Numbered from the stretch's first letter, positions 35,988-44,823 are shown. The stretch: DNA of 64,000 bases from Bradyrhizobium iriomotense (GCF_018130765.1 NZ_JAFCJZ010000003.1:62001-126000), one strand, 5' to 3'. The notes: generated by a model from the letters alone, not told the origin. Numbers and translations are program-made.

Positions 35988-36554
35988 TTATGGTCCTTGC
36001 TTGCAGCGATAGAGCCGCGTCACTGGCCCCGGATCGGGCTCGAGGCGCTGCCATTCGATGACCTGACCGTCCTTTGACAAAGTGAATTCCTCCTGCGAAT
36101 CCCATTCCTCTCCGCCGCCCGAGTTATGCGCGTTCACGGAAATCTGCCCGGGATTGTCGCGCGCCTGAAGAATACTGATGACGACCAGACTGCCTTCCGC
36201 CTGGTTCAGACCCCTGGCGTCGATCGTCAGGGGCGCGGGGGAGGTGCCGGCGCGGCAATCGGCAGCGGTGTAGGCCCAGCGCCCTTGAAACCCCTGCGGA
36301 AACTCGTGGAACGGCCGCCTCTGGCGCGGTGAGCTGCTGGCCACCTTGTCCGCGGGTGCGCCATCGGAGGTCGCGATGTCGGAAAGCTGCTGCCCCGTGC
36401 TGCTCACCCTGTCCACATCGGCAATCGTCGCGCCATATTCGACGACATGCTCCAGATTGTCGTCGTGAGCCGCCGTTTGAGCTTCCGCGCGGTTGGCAAC
36501 CGGAATGACCGATGCCAGGTTCAAGGCCAGGAGAATGCGTGGCAGTGGCGTCAT
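35988..36554 (-). CDS. Secreted protein of unknown function
   Basis: A 188-residue protein with an N-terminal signal sequence (MTPLPRILLALNLASVIPVA, likely cleavage at AEAQTA). The mature C-terminal half contains FQGRWAYTAADCRAGTSPAP, LVVISILQARDNPGQ and a terminal LYRCKQGP, a small lipocalin- or AprI-like beta pattern with two cysteines. Function unknown. It is preceded by a related-looking exported gene on the same strand (stop at 36601, 46 bases away) and is probably expressed from the same motif (site F). Confidence 0.72.
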   Translation of the reverse strand: MTPLPRILLALNLASVIPVANRAEAQTAAHDDNLEHVVEYGATIADVDRVSSTGQQLSDIATSDGAPADKVASSSPRQRRPFHEFPQGFQGRWAYTAADCRAGTSPAPLTIDARGLNQAEGSLVVISILQARDNPGQISVNAHNSGGGEEWDSQEEFTLSKDGQVIEWQRLEPDPGPVTRLYRCKQGP

Positions 36555-36600
36555 CGACAGGTCGCTTTCGTTGAATGTAGCGATTGAGTCAGCTTCTGCC

Positions 36601-37218
36601 TTATCTTGATGGCTCCGCGCCCGGAATCGCATGGCTCACCAGGGCATTGATGTCTGCGGTCCGCTTTGTCTTGAGCGATTTCAGAAACTCACCGGCACCG
36701 GCGCCATAATGTCGCCGGCTGATGGCGAACAGAATGACCGCGTTCTTCCCATCGGGCATCGCCACGGACACGTAGCGATACGCATCCCATTCCACGATGA
36801 GCGCGCCGGTGCTCTCATCGCTCATCAGGAAATCCAGAACGACCTGGCTGTTGTTCGGATTCTGGAGAAGTTGATAATTGGCGAGGGGATCGCTGCCTTT
36901 GCGCTTGTCGAGCTTGGTAGTCTGGGCCCTGGCCGCATCAGCAACGCTGATGCCCGAAGTCAGAAGCTCCACGCTCACCATGTCCGCGTAAGATGCCGGT
37001 TTTTGGCCCAAAGGCAGATATTCATGCTTGATGTAGTCGGCCGAAGGCTGCGCGCTCCATGCAAGATGATACTGCGTTCCGGCGAACTCGATCGGGCCGG
37101 GAATGCCTAGCCGATCGATTGGGGCAGGCGATTGAGCGAACGTCGGCACGGGAGCGGCTGCCAGATATGTGCCGGCAAGCGCAGCGCATATGAATTTGCG
37201 GACCCGGCTCGTAGACAT
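36601..37218 (-). CDS. Secreted protein of unknown function
   Basis: A 205-residue protein with a signal peptide (VRKFICAALAGTYLAAAPVP, cleavage after TFA). The mature part has a helical-beta pattern with EYLPLGQKPASYADMVSVEL, DSGALI-like strands around ESTGALIVEWDAYRYV and a final LKSLKTKRTADINALV. No cysteine pair, unlike its neighbours. The ATG at 37218 is preceded by AGAGGA; the open frame continues to 37401 but only through the spacer. The minus-oriented motif (site F) lies 174 bases upstream. Confidence 0.75.
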   Translation of the reverse strand: MSTSRVRKFICAALAGTYLAAAPVPTFAQSPAPIDRLGIPGPIEFAGTQYHLAWSAQPSADYIKHEYLPLGQKPASYADMVSVELLTSGISVADAARAQTTKLDKRKGSDPLANYQLLQNPNNSQVVLDFLMSDESTGALIVEWDAYRYVSVAMPDGKNAVILFAISRRHYGAGAGEFLKSLKTKRTADINALVSHAIPGAEPSR

Positions 37219-37368
37219 TCGACAATCCTCTGGCTCTTGGAATTTGTGTCTCCAGCGTCGCGGAATGCCCGGCGCCGATGCCTTGGCGGTCTTGTCAGCG
37301 GCGGAGACAGTATGCCGAGAACGCGGGCGGAGATCGTGCCTGCACTGTTCTGCGCTTTTGAAGAACAC

Positions 37369-37395
37369 GGCAATGGAAGGCGGTGTACCGGTGCA
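37369..37395 (-). promoter_or_regulatory. Shared island motif, site F (minus orientation), in the 300-base spacer 37219-37518
   Basis: On the minus strand ACCGGTACACCGCCTT starts at 37392 and ATTGCC follows at 37369-37374, with the same spacing as site B. The beginning also resembles site A (ACCGGTGCATCGCCTT). It is oriented toward the secreted-protein gene starting at 37218. The remaining spacer between that gene and the kinase gene ending at 37519 shows nothing else I can support. Confidence 0.5.
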
Positions 37396-37518
37396 TCGCA
37401 CCCGGCAGCGGCTTCAACGGGATCATCCCGGCATTCCCGACGCCTGTGTCAGCGCCTGATGGTCCAGACCAAACGTAGGTGCGCCGCGGCGGCGGGCGGC
37501 GCATCTGTTCCGGCTAAG

Positions 37519-38922
37519 TCAAATGACTTGCGACGGCGCCATAGAAGCGCCCGACATTCCGAACCCTTGTCTCGCGCGGCAGAACAGGTCGACTTCGCCC
37601 ACCTGTCCGCCCTTCAGCGCGATCTCGATTCTCGCATGCGCGCGATCCGATGATGCGCGGCAGAGCGGTGCCCCCTCCGCGAGCGGGGCGATCGCAGTTA
37701 ACGCATAGATGCCCATGGCCTGTAGCACGTGGCCGGATGTGTCCCCGCCGGCGACCACGGCGCGTTGGAGTCGCGCGGTTTCAAGAATGGAGTCCAGCGC
37801 CTGGCCCAGCCCGGCGCCGATGCGGTCGTTCACCGCGGCTGCCGTTGCGCCGCTCGCCTTGATCGCCGCGTTGAGTGCGCCGATCGCCGGATCGTCGGGG
37901 CCGCTTGCGGTGATCAGGAGCGCATCGCGCCCGGAGGAGAGCGCTGCCAGCCCACGCTCGATACCTCGGCCGATTTCCTTGGCCCATTCCGCCGCGTCGA
38001 CGGCGCGCGCAGCATCGAGCCGCTCGATCTCAAAGCCGTTATCTGCGGCATGTGCGATCTGTGCCGCGGTGACCGGTGAGCAGGAGCCGGAGACGCAGGC
38101 GATGCGTTCGACGCCGGCAAGGCTCAGTTCGGGCTTTCTCTCGGCGATCAGGCCCGCTGAGCGCCAATAGGCGACCAGCGCCTGCTCGACGCCTTGAGAG
38201 CCGGCGACAAAGAGCCGTTTCCCGCGATGTTCCCAGATGAGGCGGCCGGCTTCGATCAGCGATGCCTGGTCGAGCACGTCGAGCGAGATGATCTCGGTGC
38301 CAGCGGCTCGCGCGCGCGCCAGCGCTTGATCTGCGCCGCCATTGGCCATCGTGACGAAGTCAATCAGCCCGATCGATCGCGCGGTCTGGCGCGCGAGGTG
38401 CCGGCCGAGATCGGACTCGTCCATCGGCGTCACCGGATGGCGCGACATCGTCGGGTGACGGTCGAGGCGATGGCCGACGCCGTTCACCGTCGCGAACAGA
38501 TGTCCGAACATCTGATAGCGGCCCATTGCCGGCGAGCCGACGAGGAGCGGATGCCAGGTGCCGCCAAGCTGCGGCACCGCGAGATCGATCGCGCGCCCGA
38601 TCGAGCCGATCTGCGGTGCGGAATCGAAGGTCGAGCACACCTTGTAATGCGCGATCGGCGCCCCGATGCCGGCGAGCACGTCGAAGGCCGGTGGAAGGTT
38701 TCGCTCCATCCAGGCCGGATCCTTCGCCCGCGCGGTGCCGGCAATGCCGATGCCGCGGTACTGCCCGATAGAAGCGAGACGGTCAGGCGTCGGCGGCTCG
38801 AGGAACAGAATTGTCGGAAGGCCCGCGAAGGTGAGGGCCTCCATCGCCGCGGACGATCCGGTGTAGTCGTCGCCATAGAATGCAACGAGTGGACCATCGG
38901 GCAGGGCTGGTGCGCCGCTCAT
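37519..38922 (-). CDS. DUF1537-family four-carbon acid sugar kinase (OiaK/OtnK-like)
   Basis: A 467-residue two-domain kinase. The N-terminal substrate domain starts with AFYGDDYTGSSAAMEAL (DDxTG at 18-22); the C-terminal nucleotide domain has VAGGDTSGHVLQAMG (GGDTSG at 392-397). The family phosphorylates hydroxy or keto carbohydrate acids (threonate, erythronate, 3-oxo-isoapionate). The ATG at 38922 overlaps the stop of the RuBisCO-like gene, a pairing described for 3-oxo-isoapionate catabolism, where OiaK makes the substrate for an RLP. The upstream frame to 39108 is spurious. The exact substrate is not readable from sequence. Confidence 0.88.
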   Translation of the reverse strand: MSGAPALPDGPLVAFYGDDYTGSSAAMEALTFAGLPTILFLEPPTPDRLASIGQYRGIGIAGTARAKDPAWMERNLPPAFDVLAGIGAPIAHYKVCSTFDSAPQIGSIGRAIDLAVPQLGGTWHPLLVGSPAMGRYQMFGHLFATVNGVGHRLDRHPTMSRHPVTPMDESDLGRHLARQTARSIGLIDFVTMANGGADQALARARAAGTEIISLDVLDQASLIEAGRLIWEHRGKRLFVAGSQGVEQALVAYWRSAGLIAERKPELSLAGVERIACVSGSCSPVTAAQIAHAADNGFEIERLDAARAVDAAEWAKEIGRGIERGLAALSSGRDALLITASGPDDPAIGALNAAIKASGATAAAVNDRIGAGLGQALDSILETARLQRAVVAGGDTSGHVLQAMGIYALTAIAPLAEGAPLCRASSDRAHARIEIALKGGQVGEVDLFCRARQGFGMSGASMAPSQVI

Positions 38923-40124
38923 GGCTTGCCTTCGATCGCCGCGTCCCACGCCGCGCGCAGATCGGCGACGCCTGCGGCCGGACCGTTGGGATGAGCGAGA
39001 ATGCCGCCGCCGGCGGCGAAGATCAGATCGGTCGAGCCCAGCGCGCGCCAGGTGGGCGCGGCCTGCGCCGGTGACTGGCCTGACGAAAACACAGGCATCG
39101 CGATGCACGGCTTGTGCGCGAACATCGGCGTCAGCGCGGCCTTTGCGGAAGTGACCACGCTGTCATCGGTCTCGCTGAACTTGTTGCCGATGCCGTTGAC
39201 ATGCATGTGGTCGGCGCCGGCAAGCCGCCAGATCTTGTGCCACGCCGTATAGTCCCAGCCAAGCGCGGGATGGCGGTTCAACGCGCCCCAGCCGTTGCGA
39301 TGCGCATGAACGGGAAGCTGCGTGTGGCGGCCGAGCTCGATCATGCCGGCGAGTCCAACCGAGTTGATGCTCGCCATCACGCAGGTGCCGCCCTCGCTGA
39401 GCACCAGATCGTGGCGGCGGCGCATCTGGTCGATCTCGCCGGTCAGGTTGAAGGCGATCATGACCTTCTTGCCGGTGCGGTTCGCGTGGTCGTTGACGAC
39501 GCGCATCACGGCGCGCACCCGCTCGTCGAATGGGCAATAGGCGCCGTCTGATTGCAGCTCGTCATCCTTGATGAAGTCGATGCCGGCCTCGCACAGCGTG
39601 GCGACGAGATTGGCCGTCTCGACCGGGCTGAGCCCGATGCTCGGCTTGATGATGGTGCCGATCGGCGGACGGCCGCTGACGCCGGAGAGCTCACGCGTCC
39701 CGGCGATGCCGAATTTCGGCCCGGGATAGGCGGCGGCGAAGGCGGGCGGAAGCCGCAGGTCTAGCAGCCGCAGGCCCGTGAGCTGGCGCAATTCCCAGAG
39801 ATTGCCGGCGATTGCGGTGACGAGATTGGGCAGCGAAGCGCCGATATTGTCGAGCGGCCATGACAGGGTAACACGCGCCCGTTGCCAGGGACCGTCGGGG
39901 TTGATCGGGCGGGCGACCGGGAGCGACGGCACCGTCACTGTGTCGAGCAGCTCGAGGTTCTCGACGCGGGCGGCCGAACGCGCCTTCAGCTCCGGCGTCT
40001 CGCCGGGGACCGCGACGAACGTTCCGCTCGACTGCTCGCCCGCCATCGTTTCCGCGGCAAGACGTGGATCGCTAGGTGTTTCGATCAGGTAGTCGGCTTC
40101 GATGCGAACAGGATTTGCCGTCAC
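38919..40124 (-). CDS. RuBisCO-like protein (RLP), acid-sugar-phosphate type
   Basis: A 401-residue RuBisCO large-chain homologue. Catalytic features kept: Lys160 in TIIKPSIGLS (loop 1), the carbamate lysine Lys186 with metal ligands Asp188 and Glu189 in GIDFIKDDEL, and the histidine of HAHRNGWG. The motif and gene context resemble the RLPs that decarboxylate or transcarboxylate 3-oxo-isoapionate 4-phosphate, not true RuBisCO (no small subunit, no phosphoribulokinase) or the methionine-salvage RLP. GTG start at 40124. It lies between the VOC gene (15 bases upstream) and the kinase (four-base overlap), in a TRAP-transporter operon. Confidence 0.88.
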   Translation of the reverse strand: MTANPVRIEADYLIETPSDPRLAAETMAGEQSSGTFVAVPGETPELKARSAARVENLELLDTVTVPSLPVARPINPDGPWQRARVTLSWPLDNIGASLPNLVTAIAGNLWELRQLTGLRLLDLRLPPAFAAAYPGPKFGIAGTRELSGVSGRPPIGTIIKPSIGLSPVETANLVATLCEAGIDFIKDDELQSDGAYCPFDERVRAVMRVVNDHANRTGKKVMIAFNLTGEIDQMRRRHDLVLSEGGTCVMASINSVGLAGMIELGRHTQLPVHAHRNGWGALNRHPALGWDYTAWHKIWRLAGADHMHVNGIGNKFSETDDSVVTSAKAALTPMFAHKPCIAMPVFSSGQSPAQAAPTWRALGSTDLIFAAGGGILAHPNGPAAGVADLRAAWDAAIEGKP

Positions 40125-40139
40125 GGGATCACAGACAAT

Positions 40140-40679
40140 CTAGAGCTTTGTGAGATCGGGAAATGGCCGCACGGGGTCGCGTCCGTCCCAGTCCTTGGCC
40201 GCTTCGCGGATGAGGTCGAACATCTTGCCCTTGGGGCCCGCGACTTCAGACAATTCGATCACCGTTCCCGGATGGTATTCCGTGTCGAAATAGACGAAGC
40301 GTCCGCGCGCGCCGACTTCGCCGCTCATGACCGGCTTGAAGCCTTCGGCTTCGAGCCGCGCCAGATCCGCGTCGTAATCTTCGGTCCAGTAGGCGACGTG
40401 CTGCAAGCCCTTGTTCCCGGCCTTCAGGAAATCGGCATACATCGACGGCACGTCGTTGCGGATCTGGATCAGCTCCATCTGCAACGGTCCGGAATTCGCC
40501 AGCGCCACCGAATTGTGCGGCTCATAGGCCTTGCCGCGATAGTGGTAGTTCACGATCGGCACGCGTGGATTATAGAACCACGGCCCGATGCCGAGCTCGC
40601 GACTCCAATAGTCCATCGCCTTTTCGATGTCGTCGACGACGTAGCCGGCTTGCCGGATCTCGCCAAAAAAACGGCTCAT
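40140..40679 (-). CDS. VOC-superfamily (glyoxalase/dioxygenase fold) protein
   Basis: A 179-residue VOC protein with one beta-alpha-beta-beta-beta pair set: IRQAGYVVDDIEKAMDYWSR, LGIGPWFYNP, GLQHVAYWTEDYDADL and TVIELSE. Candidate metal ligands are a His in HVAYW and the Glu in VIELSE. Family members are epimerases, isomerases, lyases or dioxygenases. The ATG at 40679 (MSRFFGEIRQAGYVV) is used and the Ser-rich upstream extension rejected. In this operon it may catalyse the isomerisation that feeds the kinase/RLP pair, replacing the oxidoisomerase of known apionate pathways, but this is inference. Confidence 0.82.
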   Translation of the reverse strand: MSRFFGEIRQAGYVVDDIEKAMDYWSRELGIGPWFYNPRVPIVNYHYRGKAYEPHNSVALANSGPLQMELIQIRNDVPSMYADFLKAGNKGLQHVAYWTEDYDADLARLEAEGFKPVMSGEVGARGRFVYFDTEYHPGTVIELSEVAGPKGKMFDLIREAAKDWDGRDPVRPFPDLTKL

Positions 40680-40698
40680 TGCATGATTCCCATTGTCT

Positions 40699-42609
40699 TC
40701 AGAATTTGAGGAAGCCGATCGACAGCCACGGTATTGCGGCGACGACGGCGAGGCCGATGAAGAGCGCGGCGACATAGCCCCAGATGTGCTTGAGGCCTTC
40801 GTCCGGCGATATCTTGCTGATGGCGCAGGCGCCGTAATAGCCGACGCCGAAGGGCGGCGCGAACAGGCCGATGCCCATCGCGAGGATCACGACCATCGCA
40901 TAGTGCACTTCATGCACGCCGGCCTGCTTGGCGATCGGAAACAGCAAGGGGCCGAACAGCACGATGGCCGGAATGCCTTCGAGCACGCTGCCGAGCACCA
41001 CGAACGCAACGATCGAGATTGCGAGGAAGCCGTAGGCCCCGCCGGGGATCGCCGCCATCGCCTTCGCCAGCTGCTGCGAGAAGCCGGATTGCGTCAGCCC
41101 CCAGGCCATGGCCGTGGCGCAGCCGATGATGAAGATGATCGCGCCCGTCAGCGAGGCCGTCTCGACCAGCATGGATTTCAACCGTCGCCAGGGAAACTGG
41201 CGGTAGACCAGAAGGCCCATCAGCACGGCGTAGGCAATGCCGATGGTCGAGACCTCCGTGGCGGTGGCAACGCCTTCGACCACGGCGGTGCGGATCACGA
41301 AAGGCAGCAGGATGGCGGGCAGGGCGACCATCGTGAGTTTGGCGATCTCGCGCTTGGAGGCGCGCCGCACATGGCTGAGATCCTCGTGCCGGTAGCGCCG
41401 CCACACCACCACGCAGAGCGCGGTGCCGACGACCAGCGCCGGCAGCAGCCCACCGGTGAAGAGCGCGGCGATCGATACGCCGGTCACCGAGCCGATGGTG
41501 ATCAGCACGATGCTCGGCGGAATGGTCTCGGTCTGCGCACCCGTGGCCGACAGCAGCGCGACGAGGTCGCCGGGCTTGGCGCCGCGCCGCTGCATTTCCG
41601 GCAGCAGCACCGGCGCGATCGCGGCCATGTCGGCGATCTTCGAGCCTGAGATCCCGGAGACCAGATACATGGCGCCGATCAGCACGTAGGACAGTCCGCC
41701 CCTGACATGGCCGAGCAGGCTTGCCAGGAACTGAATCATGGCCCGCGCCATGCCGGTCATCTCGATCAGCGCGCCGAGAAAGATGAACAGCGGTACCGCG
41801 AGCAGGATCAGGTGCGACATGCCTTCATCAAGCCGGCCGACCATCACCATCATCGGCACGCTCGTGGTCAGTGCCAGATAGCCGAAGGTCGCGAGCGCAA
41901 AGGAGAAGGCGATCGGCACGCCGGCGAACACGTTGGCTGCGACCACGCCGACGAAGAAGATGATGAGGTTATAGCGTCCGAGCGGGGCGAGCAGTGGTCC
42001 GGCAAGCCAGAATGCGGCGATCAGGATCGCAGTGGTGATGAAAGCCGCAACGATCAGCGCGGGGCGATGGTGCGTCGCGAGCCGGATCGCGGCGACGACG
42101 GCCATCAGCGTCATCCCGACGGGGATTGCGGCTGCGCGCCAGGCATTGCTGATCTCCAGCGCCGGGGTGACGATGATTTGTTCCTCGCTCGCATAGTCGA
42201 AGGCTGGATGCAGCATCAGCGCCAGCAAGGCCAGCGGCGCCACCGCCGCGACCGTCTCGAGGAAGGCGCGCGCGCCCGGGCCGACATGGCTGACGAGTCC
42301 CGTCATGCGCATGTGCTCGCCCCGGCGCAGCGCGATCACCGCGCCCAGCATCGAGAGCCAGAGAAACAGGATCGAGGCCAGTTCGTCCGACCAGACCAAC
42401 GGGCGGTGGAAGACGTAGCGCATGACGACGCCGGCGAGCATGATGCAGATCTCGGCCAGCACCAGGCCGGCAGCAATGGTCTCGACCATCGCGCTGAGCC
42501 AGCGATCGACCGTGCCGACGGCACCCGCGGACGTGCTTTCGCCGGCATCGGAAGCAGGGTGAGCGGCTGCCTCCAGATAGTCCGTCATCTGATGCTCTGC
42601 GATCGTCAT
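40699..42609 (-). CDS. Fused TRAP transporter permease (DctQ-DctM)
   Basis: A 636-residue membrane protein uniting the small DctQ-like unit (four segments, residues about 35-180, VLAEICIMLAGVVMRYVFHRPLVW) and the large DctM-like unit (about 12 segments, from about 200, with VPLFIFLGALIEMTGMARAM, ISGSKIADMAAIAPVLLPEM and GIGLFAPPFGVGYYGACAIS). It carries carboxylate-type solutes across the inner membrane driven by an ion gradient. The ATG at 42609 starts the real protein; the open frame further upstream is a shadow of dctP. The gene is five bases after dctP and 19 bases before the VOC gene. Confidence 0.92.
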   Translation of the reverse strand: MTIAEHQMTDYLEAAAHPASDAGESTSAGAVGTVDRWLSAMVETIAAGLVLAEICIMLAGVVMRYVFHRPLVWSDELASILFLWLSMLGAVIALRRGEHMRMTGLVSHVGPGARAFLETVAAVAPLALLALMLHPAFDYASEEQIIVTPALEISNAWRAAAIPVGMTLMAVVAAIRLATHHRPALIVAAFITTAILIAAFWLAGPLLAPLGRYNLIIFFVGVVAANVFAGVPIAFSFALATFGYLALTTSVPMMVMVGRLDEGMSHLILLAVPLFIFLGALIEMTGMARAMIQFLASLLGHVRGGLSYVLIGAMYLVSGISGSKIADMAAIAPVLLPEMQRRGAKPGDLVALLSATGAQTETIPPSIVLITIGSVTGVSIAALFTGGLLPALVVGTALCVVVWRRYRHEDLSHVRRASKREIAKLTMVALPAILLPFVIRTAVVEGVATATEVSTIGIAYAVLMGLLVYRQFPWRRLKSMLVETASLTGAIIFIIGCATAMAWGLTQSGFSQQLAKAMAAIPGGAYGFLAISIVAFVVLGSVLEGIPAIVLFGPLLFPIAKQAGVHEVHYAMVVILAMGIGLFAPPFGVGYYGACAISKISPDEGLKHIWGYVAALFIGLAVVAAIPWLSIGFLKF

Positions 42610-42614
42610 CGCGC

Positions 42615-43631
42615 TCAGGCCAGCTTGCCGACGGCGCCTTCGAGCAGGGCCCAGGTCTCGTCGCCGAAGCGACCCTTCCATTCGCCGTAGAAGCCGGAAT
42701 CGCGCAGCTTGGCGCGGAACGAGTCGGGCGAAGGCTTGGTGAAGTTCATTCCCTTGCTCTGGAGATCGGCCTGCACGGTCGCATTGAACGCCTTGATGTC
42801 CTCGCGCTGCTTCAACCCGGCATCGTTGATGGCGTTGCTGACGATGGTCTTGAGGTCGGCGGGAAGGGCGTTGAAGGCGCGGGCATTGGCGATGAACCAG
42901 AAGCCGTCCCAGATGTGATTGCTGATGGCGCAGTATTTCTGCACCTCGTAGAGCTTCGCCACCTGGATGATCGGCAGCGGGTTTTCCTGTGCGTCGACGA
43001 TGCGGGTCTGGAGCGACGAATAGACCTCGCTGAATTGCAGGCTGGTCGGCGCGGAGGAGAGCGCCTTGAACATCGAGATGCTGAGCGGAGACACGGGCAC
43101 GCGGATCTTGAGCCCGTCCATGTCCTTGGCGCTCTCGATCGGCTTGGCGCCGCTGGTGATCTGGCGAAAGCCGTTGTCCCACATCTTCTCGAAAGTATGG
43201 AGGCCGACCTTGGCCATGGCGGCTCGGACATGTCCGCCAAGCGCGCCGTCCATCGCCTTCCAGACCTGGTCGTAATCGGCAAAGGCAAAGCCGACCGCGT
43301 TGATGGCGGCGACCGGCACCAGGGTCGCGACCACGAGCGCGGAGGGCGTGAAGAAGTTCAGCGCGCCGCTGCGCACCTGGGCGAGCATGTCGGTGTCGCC
43401 GCCGAGCTGGTTGTTCGGGAAGATGACGATCTCGACCCGGCCGTTGCTTTCCTTGGCGACGCGGTCGGCGGCTTCCTGGGCGCGGATGTTGAGAGGGTGC
43501 GTGAGCGGCAGGTTGTTGCCGTATTTCAGCGAAAATTCAGCCGCCCGGGCCGGGCGCGCGAGGCCGCCGATCAGGCCCGCCGCGGGAAGGGCGGACAGGG
43601 CTTGCAGGGCGCGCCGACGGGTCAGGGACAT
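42615..43631 (-). CDS. TRAP transporter solute-binding protein (DctP family)
   Basis: A 338-residue periplasmic binding protein. The N-terminus MSLTRRRALQALSALPAAGL is a signal peptide with an RR pattern that could use Tat, cleaved near ARAAEF. The TRAP signature includes KYGNNLPLTHPLN, IVIFPNNQLGGDTDMLAQVR, the arginine of GLKIRVPVS that usually holds the carboxylate of the ligand, and EVYSSLQTRIVDAQENPLP. The ATG at 43631 follows GGAGG; the longer frame is not used. First gene of the operon, divergent from lacI. The ligand is probably an acid sugar, judged from the downstream genes. Confidence 0.92.
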   Translation of the reverse strand: MSLTRRRALQALSALPAAGLIGGLARPARAAEFSLKYGNNLPLTHPLNIRAQEAADRVAKESNGRVEIVIFPNNQLGGDTDMLAQVRSGALNFFTPSALVVATLVPVAAINAVGFAFADYDQVWKAMDGALGGHVRAAMAKVGLHTFEKMWDNGFRQITSGAKPIESAKDMDGLKIRVPVSPLSISMFKALSSAPTSLQFSEVYSSLQTRIVDAQENPLPIIQVAKLYEVQKYCAISNHIWDGFWFIANARAFNALPADLKTIVSNAINDAGLKQREDIKAFNATVQADLQSKGMNFTKPSPDSFRAKLRDSGFYGEWKGRFGDETWALLEGAVGKLA

Positions 43632-43767
43632 GGGCTTTTCCTCCAACAGAGATTTGATGTTATTTGATGTTTCTGAGACAATGTTGATGCGAAAATTGCG
43701 AGTTCGAGCTACCGTGTCAAATGATAAAGATGATGGTTTTTGATGTATCTGGTGTTTGAGCCCTGAG
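43632..43767. promoter_or_regulatory. Divergent promoter/operator region between dctP and the LacI gene
   Basis: A markedly AT-richer 136-base spacer. It contains the tandem direct repeat TTGATGTTATTTGATGTT (about 43652-43669), an imperfect inverted pair TCAAATGAT...TTTTTGA (about 43717-43743) and a further TGATGT. These are plausible operator halves for the adjacent LacI-type regulator controlling both directions. No exact promoter boxes could be assigned. Confidence 0.45.
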
Positions 43768-44823
43768 ATGGACAAGCCGGTAGCACCCTCGCTGAGCCGC
43801 ATCGTCGACGTGGCGCGCCGGGCCGGCGTCTCCACGGCGACGGTCGACCGCGTGCTCAATCGCAGGCCCGGTGTGCGGGCGATTACGCAGCAGCGCGTGC
43901 TCGCCGCCGCGTCCGAGCTCGACTACATGCCGGCCGAGGATCTCCTGGCGGCGATGCGGCCGAAGCCGATGCGGCTCCTGTTCCTTCTGCCGGCGGGCAC
44001 GAACCGCTTCCTGTCGACGCTTGGGCAGCTGATCGCGCATTCCGACGGCCGGCTCGCCCCTTTCAATGTCCATTGCCAGGTCGACACCATCAAGAGCTTC
44101 AATCCAGAGCTCCTGGCACGCCGGCTCTGGCAGTCCCGCGACAAGGCCGACGGCATCGCCTTCATGGCGCTCGAGCATCCCGTCGTGAGGGAGGCCGTCG
44201 ACAGGCTCGCGGAGCGGGGAGTGCCGACGGTGACGCTGATCTCGGATATCCTGAACGCGCGCCGCGCGGCCTATATCGGGCTGGACAATCGCTCCATCGG
44301 GCGCACCGCCGGCTATCTGATCGCGCGCTTTCTGGGCAAGCGTCCGGCCAAGGTCGCAATGATCGCGGGCAGCCTCAGCTACCGCGCGCATGAAGAGCGC
44401 GAAATGGGCTTTCTGCACGTATTCGAAGAGTTGTTCCCAACCATCGAGGTCGTGGGCCTACGCGAAGGCCACGATGATGCCGACCGCAATTATCGTCAGA
44501 CCCGCATGCTGCTCGGCCAACATCCGGATCTCGCCGGCATCTACAACATCGGCGGTGCCGCCGACGGTGTCGCCCGTGCGCTGAAGGAAATGAACCGGGC
44601 GCGCGACGTGGTCTTCATTGGTCACGGCCTGACTTCGGATACCCGCAGCTTCCTGCTCGATGGAACGATGGACGCCGTCATCACCCAAAATCAGCTCAAC
44701 ACGATGATGAGCTGTGTCGGCATCTTCGATAATCTGCGCGCCGGCCGCAGCGCCATGCACGGCATCGAGGCGCCGCGCAGCGAGATCATTTTTCGCGAAA
44801 ACATTCCTGCGCTGGGGAGCTAA
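43768..44823 (+). CDS. LacI-family transcriptional regulator
   Basis: A 351-residue repressor with an N-terminal LacI HTH (SRIVDVARRAGVSTATVDRV, followed by the hinge LNRRPGVRAITQQRVL) and a periplasmic-binding-like sensor domain from about residue 65 (GIAFMALEHPVVREAVDRLA, AYIGLDNRSIGRTAGYLIAR, AGIYNIGGAADGVARAL). The ATG at 43768 (MDKPVAP) is preferred to the TTG at 43756. It is divergent from the TRAP operon and presumably responds to the transported carbohydrate or its product. Convergent with the carbamoyltransferase gene. Confidence 0.9.
   Translation: MDKPVAPSLSRIVDVARRAGVSTATVDRVLNRRPGVRAITQQRVLAAASELDYMPAEDLLAAMRPKPMRLLFLLPAGTNRFLSTLGQLIAHSDGRLAPFNVHCQVDTIKSFNPELLARRLWQSRDKADGIAFMALEHPVVREAVDRLAERGVPTVTLISDILNARRAAYIGLDNRSIGRTAGYLIARFLGKRPAKVAMIAGSLSYRAHEEREMGFLHVFEELFPTIEVVGLREGHDDADRNYRQTRMLLGQHPDLAGIYNIGGAADGVARALKEMNRARDVVFIGHGLTSDTRSFLLDGTMDAVITQNQLNTMMSCVGIFDNLRAGRSAMHGIEAPRSEIIFRENIPALGS

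Noticed and set aside
38919..40124. True RuBisCO or methionine-salvage enzyme
   Set aside because: No small-subunit, phosphoribulokinase or methionine-salvage genes nearby; the neighbouring DUF1537 kinase and TRAP importer indicate acid-sugar metabolism.
42610..43182. N-terminal extension of the TRAP permease into dctP
   Set aside because: Reads the dctP gene in another frame; the real DctQ part begins at 42609.
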